Below are positions 57,217-64,000 of a DNA stretch of 64,000 nt, piece after piece; position 1 is the stretch's first letter; each line of letters begins with the position of its first letter. The notes below the pieces were generated by a model. It was not told the DNA's origin and did not search any database. It saw only the letters and a list, made by a program, of their open reading frames with translations. A program made the position numbers and the translations under genes. The stretch spans positions 1-64,000 of the forward strand of contig CAMXCT020001081.1 in NCBI GenBank assembly GCA_947184155.2, in the 5' to 3' direction. The stretch is from Cladocopium goreaui. Lineage: Eukaryota > Sar > Dinophyceae > Suessiales > Symbiodiniaceae.

Positions 57217-58838
57217 TAGGTAAGTCTCTGAACTCAGTACTCTATGATGCTTGGGCATCATGCGGTGAGGGCAATTGGACGGAAAGCAAGTTTCTGATGA
57301 AAATTCGGGAACGACATTCCACCAAAAAGCGTGGCGTCCGCCGATGGCTTACAGCCACCGAGATGAATGCAAGGTTCGGAGAGGATTTGGCAGAGCAAAT
57401 CCGAAACCGAAAGCTTCTTGACAAGGAACTCAAGGCCAAAGAAGTCAGGGCTCATCCAGAGCTTCCAGACAACGAGGACTAACATAAGTTCTAGATCTAT
57501 TAGTGGGTCTTGATTTCGAGGCTATATATGATGATCATGAGATATGATTCGACCATATCCTGACATGATGCAAATAGATGATCAGACTCACACAAGGATT
57601 TTTATGCTACTTTACCTAGTGGCAAACATTCACTGCCCTTGCGCAGGATCTTCGGCAATTTCTGACTCTCGTTGATGAAGCTGAGGAGGAAGAGCACGAG
57701 GAATCGATCGACAGGTTGTTTTCCTGCCTTGATGCAAGCTCCTCTTCCTCATCATCTTCGAGCTCGTCAAAGTCCAAGGGAAAGAAAAAGAAAGAAACTA
57801 AGGAGAAGTCCACAAAGTCTAAGAAGCCTGGAAAGCTTGCCAAAAAGACGATCAAGAAGGACAAAGAGAAGAAGTCCAAGAAGGACAGGTTTTCCCATGA
57901 CTGCATTGATTGGGCCTTGGGTTGTTTAACTTTGGGAGGAGGAGCCTAAAGAAAAGAAGACAAAGAAGACTGAGAAGCAAGTGCCTGTGAAAGTGGAGGA
58001 GGAAGACACCAACAAAGAAGCAGAGAAGAAGCTGGCAAAGGATGCAAAGAAGGCACAGTTGGGATACCAACTAATTTCTACACACCTCATCACCTTATCA
58101 TCTGATAGTGCAACATTTTTGTGGCAGGCAATTTCTGACGCCAGCGGCAAGTTGAAGTGGGCAATTAGCCTTTTACCCAACCTGTCCAACATGTGCTTTG
58201 CTCAGCGCCTACCAAAAAAATCAAATACAAGCAAAAACAGCCCAACTTAGATCAGAAAAGTCGATCCAAATTTTGACCCAAACTCAGGAGTGAGAAGTAC
58301 GCCGCGTCGATCCGACAGGACTGTGACGAGAAGAAGGATTTACTGGAGGCTTGTTTTTTTTCTAGGGGTGCGAAATGAAACCAATATAAAAGGTAAAAAC
58401 CTGATGACACAACAGCTAGTGAAAACAATGATTTCGGGTGTTACTACATGAGCTAGTCTGCCAAAACACAGCAACACCACAGTCAGCATGGAGGTGAAGC
58501 GCAATGCTCTTCAGAAAGCCATCGACGAGGACAAGGCAGTCTTGCGATGTCGACATAATATATATTCAACAGTATTTTAGGGGTCAGTTTGGTATCTGTG
58601 CACATGTGGCTACTGGTTTTTCGAACATTAGGAAAGTGGATATTTTCATCAACTTGAAAGGGGGTGTGCATGATATACTATTGTTCTCTTTTGGGGAAGG
58701 GGCCCTATGCAAACTAGGTTCAGACCCAACCGCTTTGCCAGGTGACGCAGGCTATGGTTGACGAGTGCTGCGAGGCACGCCGAGGTTTGGAGACTGCTTG
58801 TGAGCCGCTCAAGGGCAAGAAAGCCAAAAAGGCTTGAG
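57217..58838 (+). CDS. Downstream exons: conserved 'HPELPDNE' domain, Ser-rich and Lys-rich segments
   Basis: Exon 57217 to about 57476 reads SVLYDAWASCGEGNWTESKF, later RRWLTATEMNARFGEDLAEQ and KAKEVRAHPELPDNED; this block usually follows the ARYMR coil end in the same dinoflagellate family. Exon 57647-57888 starts DLRQFLTLVDEAEEEEHEES, has eleven consecutive Ser residues and then KKTIKKDKEKKSKKD. Further exons: 57941-58060 (EKQVPVKVEEEDTNKEAEKK), 58128 to about 58195 (ISDASGKLKWAISLLPNLSN), about 58285-58349 (EKYAASIRQDCDEKKDLLE), about 58490-58545 (EVKRNALQKAIDEDKAVLR) and 58742-58831 (TQAMVDECCEARRGLETACE). Mostly helical, very basic in parts. Function unknown. They probably belong to one gene with the blocks on either side. 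Confidence 0.55.
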
Positions 58839-59304
58839 GGATCTACCGCGTCTTGGTCCCGCTCAGAGCTTTGATATATCTAAGGTGGCATAGAACCCAG
58901 ATGGCCCAAAACTGTTCCAAGGTTTTGACTTCAAGATATGTGCTTTCTAGAAGTTAATTTCTAGACCTGGCCAGGGTAATAATGGTGACATACAAGCCAC
59001 CTTTTCAATGCACAGTTTCTTTGGGGGGGAGCGAGCCACTGTGTGAGGTGAGGGAAGTATGATACAAAATTTCTGGACCATGTAAACTTTTTACTCCAAC
59101 AAACATTCATGTTCATTGGCAACATGTTCATGTTCTTCAAATCTAATTTTGACATATTTTGACTCCCTCAAATCCGGTTGGGTGGCTCCGGTATCTGTAG
59201 TCTTGACTACGTGACGTCTTAGCAGTGAGAAAACAAATCCCATGCAAAGCCATGCCGATCCACACCACACCATAATTTCAGTCCTGGGTGGTTGGCCCAC
59301 GCAG

Positions 59305-61733
59305 GTGATGCCGCTAATGGTGAAGGCCCTTTGGAGCAGGACCTTGCAGAAAAGATTGCGTCATGTGCCCCTTGGTTGCATGTTTGTGGCTGATCTGGGG
59401 CTGCAAGCCATATTTCTTTTATAAGATCGATTTTTAATCTTGAATTAGTGATAAGGGATGGCAAGGGGTCATGAAACCATCTATGTCTTTTCAACGTTAA
59501 TTCCCTCTCTCTCTCTCTCTCTGTCTCTCCCTTTCTCTCTCTGTTGAAGGTGGGAAGTGCTCGTGGAGCAGTGAGTTCTGCCAGAGCTACATATGCTGAT
59601 GCTTGGTGGAGAACCGTTTGGGCCCAATCTATCGAACTTGATTTAATTAATTGATTTGAAATTTGGCTACCCTTGACAAGGAATCCCGTAATAAGTTTTC
59701 CTCAGCCAGTCCACCATCCCACATCCCACAAGGAAGCCGCTGGAAACACTGGGCAGTGGACTGCCAAACTTGCTCACTATGCCTCCGGCAATGAGAGTCG
59801 GGATTTCTACCGTGCAACAACTTTGCCATTGGACACGTGTCAAACCGAAGTGAAGTACTTTGATTTCGGGGTTCTGGTACTTTGATTTGGGGGTTAAAAA
59901 TTGTTATATATTAATGGGGTCCATGCCATATAGCTTTCCCAGTGCCAAAAGCCATCTATTCAGGATCCGTCGCAGGTGGAAGTCGCTATAAAGATGCCAG
60001 ACGATATATCTACCCAGACAACTGTCCCTGTTCAGCTACCATGCAAGGTTCTGGAGTATTTGCTACGTGAATGTGATTTGAAAATCAGTGACAAACTGGT
60101 TCATGAATACTGGGACCACCTGGAAGAAATGGGTGATGAAATAGCTGTGCAAACCAAAGAGTTTCGCTCACTGGCGAATGGATGTGTGTGGCCTTTAGGG
60201 CTACATGGTGATGAGGCAGCCATAGGGATCATCAACAACCCCACAAACAAAGTCATTGGGATAACTTTGAACATACCACTGTTTCGCCCAAGGGCAACTC
60301 GGTTGTCTCGATGGTTGCTATGGAGCATCGAATCAGAGAGGGTCTGGTCAGTTGAAGAGACAATCTATCCTGTTCTTCAAGTCATCATGGAGTCCCTGAA
60401 CATTGCTACACGGGATGGTGTGGCTGGACGGCGGTTTATCCCCACCGAACTTCGTGGTGATCAAGCATGGTTTCGCTATATCTTCAAACACAAAGCCTAC
60501 TGGGTTAGAAACGATATATGCTTTCGCTGCGAAGCCACTGCAAAACCAGCGGCCACAAATTACACCTGGAATGATTGTCATGGAGGTTGGGAGACCAGAA
60601 TGCGGTCCACTGCTGAGTTCATCCGTGACCAGCTTTCTGCGCCACATTGTTTTTAAGCTTCAATTAGGTTGTTTCGTTTTGGGGCTTTGACCTAAAAAGG
60701 TGCATTTACCACAAGTTGTTTGTTTTTTTGTTTTGGAACGTCCTAGGTCCATTGATCGACCTGCTTTTCTTCAGTGTGTCAATGTGCAAACATTGCACCC
60801 TACATATCCTCAATTTGGGTCTAGTAGCGGTTGCCAATGGTTCTGTCCTGAAGCTTGGTTTTATCAAGCAAGCATTGCATGTTGAACTATTTTATTGTAT
60901 TCTCTTAGGCCCTGCTTAGTTGCCTATGGTTGCCATTTCCCATTCTCTCCTCACGAGCTCAGGGGAATGCTGCTACAAATGCAAATCTTTGGTGCAGTTG
61001 ATGTTTCTTCCAGCGACCCTGCTGCCTGGAAAACAGCTTTAAACAACGCCTTTGATGACTTTACCCGATGGCGCAAGCGCCATCGGGTTTCATGCAGCCA
61101 GAAAAGATTCAAATTTCGAATGCTAGTTCGGGATGAATACGGCTTTTGCTTGAACGCAAAGGGGTACAATGCGCGAGTTATCGCTGAATGGCTGCTCTTT
61201 AAATTGTGTGACATCCAATCAAATCCAGTTGTTGGCATGGTTCCTGATGACCGCGCTGATCTATGCGAAATCGCTATGAAACCAGGAGGTTGCTTATGAT
61301 CAACATGTTTATTTTTGGGACTTGGGAAGCTTTTCATAGCCAATCGTCTAGTGAATTTCAAAAAGCACTGGCCGATTGATATTATCTGGGCTTCTTGAGT
61401 AGAAGCCTCCCAAAACCACAAGTGCCCCATAACTACCTGAGGAGAGGAGTATGCCGTTATTTCGGACTGACCGAGCGCGCCTTCAGGTTCTTGCTTCTCG
61501 GCTTGAAGTCAGCCATGTGCGCAGGAGGCAGTTGATTGAGGGTTAAACATTTGTAAGTCTGAACTTCCCAACAAGTTAAATAAATACACAGTAGCCTTTG
61601 ATCCGATCTGTCTGATGATGGTTGTACCTAGGTCACCTGCACAATCTACTGCCATTGAAACTGCTGGCCGAACTTTCTTGGATGCTTATCGTCGATTGAA
61701 CATTGTCTCCATCAGGACCCCAAAGCTGGAATC
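59305..61733 (+). CDS. Dinoflagellate-specific 'WPLGLHGDEA' domain, possibly TNP2-transposase-like
   Basis: Exons: about 59305-59391 (GEGPLEQDLAEKIASCAPWL); 59550-59615 (GSARGAVSSARATYADAWWR); 59706-59849 (PVHHPTSHKEAAGNTGQWTA); 59976 to about 60653 (LPCKVLEYLLRECDLKISDK, then NGCVWPLGLHGDEAAIGI, GITLNIPLFRPRATRLSRWL, TELRGDQAWFRYIFKHKAYW and a NDICFRCEA cysteine pair); 60747 to about 60886 (CTLHILNLGLVAVANGSVL); 60909-61288 (FDDFTRWRKRHRVSCSQKRF, then LNAKGYNARVIAEWL); 61632-61733 (AIETAGRTFLDAYRRLN). The 59849/59976 junction is phase 0. The family is widespread in Symbiodiniaceae and uncharacterised. The order GD-x-aromatic, CxxC, then H-x-L-x-LG is like plant TNP2/CACTA transposases; this is inference. 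Confidence 0.65.
59505..59543. repeat. CT microsatellite
   Basis: (CT)n with interruptions, immediately upstream of the exon at 59550, where it can serve as a polypyrimidine tract. Confidence 0.9.
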
Positions 61734-61775
61734 TTGAACCCCAAAGCTGGAATCTTGAACCCCAAAACTGGAATG
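61723..61775. repeat. 22-bp tandem repeat (ACCCCAAAGCTGGAATCTTG)
   Basis: Two and a half units at the end of the last exon of the preceding gene. Confidence 0.85.
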
Positions 61776-63120
61776 GGAACTAGTATATGATATTTTAAAC
61801 CCTTGAAATCCAGTGTCGATGTTTAGCTTAGTATCTCACAAATGTCGGTGGTAATCTTCTAAATCTAAAAATCAGGAGGCATGAAGCCTGATCTAGAAAA
61901 TTAGCAAAATGATTCAGGGCTTCTGAAACACCATGGGTTCAAAACAGTTCCAAAGTCAGCTGCAGGACCAACCGCTTGAGCTGGGTGATGATCCCAAAGT
62001 GGCATGTCACTTGGCACTTCTGCTGCCAGCAATTTCCAGTTTATTTCCTCACTAGAGTAGGTGTTTTAGGGTGTAGTTACCCTACAAAAGGTCTGATTCT
62101 AAAAAGAAAAACTAAGCACTTTTGACCGAGGCATTTTCTCACGTGCTTTTTGAGTACGTCAGAATTTTACGCTGCTTGATTTGGAATTCATCAATTTTTC
62201 TTTACCCTACAGCCCAACCCTTGAGCTGAGCATCCAAGAATAGGACTCTTGATCCCTGCAACCCACATGCAAGCTAGGAGTGAATCCGAGAATGCTTCAC
62301 ACATTTTGTGATGAAGATCACATGGCAGTCCTCAAAGGACCTGTGTTCCCAAACTAAAGGGATGAAAATAAGCTAGCCCCTGGATGAGGGTTGAGTTACG
62401 TGGCTGAAAACTTATCGACCATTTTTTAGATGGGGTACCTGTTACCATGTCCCTGACTAGGATGGGCCAAGCGAGCTCCTACGAAAAAGAACATGGGACG
62501 ACACAATGGAATCATGCGATTGGCCAGAGTGCGTATGAAAACCTTACGCTGGCGTTTGCCTGGCATCAAAAGGCGAAGGCAATAGAGAAAAAGGCGTTTG
62601 GAAACCTGTTGCCCCAGTCTTAGAAGCTATCATGGGTAAACATTGCATTTACGGAAATGCTAAGTTAAACACTAACATTCGTGAGAGACTAAGTTAAACA
62701 TCGACATTGGATTTCAAGGGTGTATATATATACATACATAGGAGATCGTTGATACCATATCACACAATGGGATAGTTCGGATAGTGGATGCTGGGGAGAA
62801 TATCCCCTATAGTTGATGGCATAGATATCAAAAATATCTCACAGCATTATCACATAGTTGCTGGGAATAACAGAGTAACTATATCCCATAACATATGATA
62901 TGTCACGGGATAGTGATATACCATGATATACCTGGATACGTTGCATCGCCGGTTTCCATGCCAAAAAGTTGGAGCATACAATAGTCATCGCAAAAAGATG
63001 GAACAACATCGGAAAAATAAGAAGTACCACTATATATAGTGATTTCTCATATGCCAATTTATGTTTTTTCATTCGACTTTTCTATTTTTGTGGTGCCAGA
63101 AAAAACACATTGGACCAACA
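61776..63120. other. Intergenic stretch
   Basis: No exon supported. AT-rich with many short ATATCCC/GGGATAT motifs between 62740 and 62930. Confidence 0.45.
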
Positions 63121-63919
63121 GGGAGCAGCTGGCAGGTGGCCAAGGTGCTGGCAGAGGTGAAGGAAGTCGATAAGACCAGTACGGCTGACCTGTGGATCTC
63201 GTGATTGGAGGAATCTCAGGTGTCATTGGGTTCTCGAAACTTACTAAAACCACCAATCTAAAGGCTGGAAAAAATATGGGATTGGTGGTTTAGTATCAGT
63301 TTAGTAAGGTTAGTATACCAGAATCACCCAGTGTGAGATCTCGCTACATCCCGTTGGTGGGATGGTTTAGTGCGAAAAAAATCATCAGCTACAACCAGCC
63401 ATTCGGTTTGGTCAGGATAATAACCCAAAAACAGGCAGTGCACGTGGCAGGTATAGAAAGTGTGGAGACTGCAAAAGAGAAACTCGGTAATGCACTTCTG
63501 GCGGCAAAGGCGGGGGAACTGTTGAGCTCTGCTGGGGGCAATCCACCAGATGCCATGCCGTTGGAGGCATCCTCAGTGCCCTCCATGGCCCTCCGCGAAG
63601 CGGATGCCTTCCGAAGGAGGTGTGGGCGAGTTGTAACTCCCATAAAAATGATGGGGTTTACCCAACTAGACTTGGGAAAATGAGGAAAAAAATAGAGTTT
63701 CACCCAACTGAAATGCGGCCAGTATTTCATCGGATTTTCTTTGACATTCTTTGACATTTTTCTGTGCAAAAGGTCCTATAAAAGGTTATCTGGGATGAAC
63801 CCCCCCAAGAACTGCATTTTTGGCAGTTTCAACCAGCCCTGGGCGGTGAGGCTTCACAACATGGTGGAAGATCTGAAGGGATCCATCCGCGTCTTCTGCC
63901 GAGTGCGACCATTGAGCGG
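63121..63919 (+). CDS. Kinesin-14 (C-terminal motor) gene, exons up to the start of the motor (3' partial)
   Basis: Exons: 63121-63178 (SSWQVAKVLAEVKEVDKT), 63451-63619 (SVETAKEKLGNALLAAKAGE, then ADAFRR) and 63827-63919 (FNQPWAVRLHNMVEDLKGSI then RVFCRVRPLSG). Phases agree at both junctions (phase 1, then phase 2), which supports one gene. LKGSIRVFCRVRP is the neck/first beta strand of kinesin-14 motors, which lie at the C-terminus after a coiled-coil stalk, as here. Minus-end-directed microtubule motors of this class act in spindle and cargo transport. The P-loop and remaining motor lie beyond the window. How far upstream the stalk extends is unknown; the 'A..AGV' helical exons at 37-43 kb are too far away to link. 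Confidence 0.8.
63240..63308. mobile_element. Small foldback element in a kinesin intron
   Basis: ACTAAAACCACCAATC pairs with GATTGGTGGTTTAGT across a 20-bp loop, and outer CTTACTAAA/TTTAGTAAG continue the stem. The ACCACCAA core recalls MITE family 2. Confidence 0.65.
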
Positions 63920-64000
63920 GTACCTCTGGCTGAACTTTCGAAGTGCGGCAAAAATTGGGTCTTGGTGATGGTGAACCGGTGATGGTTAGGGACATTTGTT

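Overview
This window is nuclear DNA of a eukaryote and most probably of a dinoflagellate, closest in style to the Suessiales (Symbiodiniaceae or Polarella). Every gene I can support with confidence lies on the + strand across all 64 kb. The genes are split into many short exons whose phases match across introns. Introns start with GT, GC or GA and end with AG, and several carry the same few bases at both ends. The last third matches, from memory, lineage-specific protein families that are greatly expanded in dinoflagellates. No bacterial operons, tRNAs, rRNAs or CRISPR arrays are visible.

Layout. 0-5 kb: the 3' end of a UvrD-type (SF1) helicase whose C-terminus carries a DnaJ domain, then a TRIAP1/Mdm35-like twin CX9C protein that overlaps, or is spliced into, a JmjC oxygenase with a C-terminal winged-helix exon. 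6.3-9.6 kb: a chain of small exons, one resembling the end of an ABC ATPase. 9.6-18.8 kb: mostly intron or intergenic sequence with isolated exon candidates. 18.8-19.8 kb: a two-exon 2OG-Fe(II) oxygenase of bacterial type. 21.6-24.5 kb: a composite satellite block (G-rich boundary repeats, a 14-bp array, a 55-bp satellite of about 26 units, a dispersed repeat and further short arrays). 26.9-30 kb: a tandem array with palindromic units, interrupted by a clean 1.78-kb AT-rich element with 26-bp terminal inverted repeats that carries an intronless F-box-like gene. This element is the most novel-looking object here.

30.9-42.8 kb: one or more multi-exon genes encoding, in order, helical segments, ankyrin repeats and about ten helical repeats with an 'A..AGV...A...L' pattern. 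45.5-50.0 kb: a Lys/Glu-rich coiled-coil gene. 50.9-52.6 kb: a methyltransferase-like domain ('DIFAG' and 'GPPCSS' motifs). 54.2-61.7 kb: a second coiled-coil exon with about 17 units of the same 21-residue repeat, then Lys-rich exons and a large 'WPLGLHGDEA' domain whose layout recalls TNP2-type transposases. The last three blocks may be one long gene. The window ends inside a kinesin-14 gene at the start of its motor domain.

At least three families of foldback MITE-like elements sit in introns and intergenic DNA. Exon boundaries come from reading frames, splice dinucleotides and phase agreement only; no transcripts or database searches were available.
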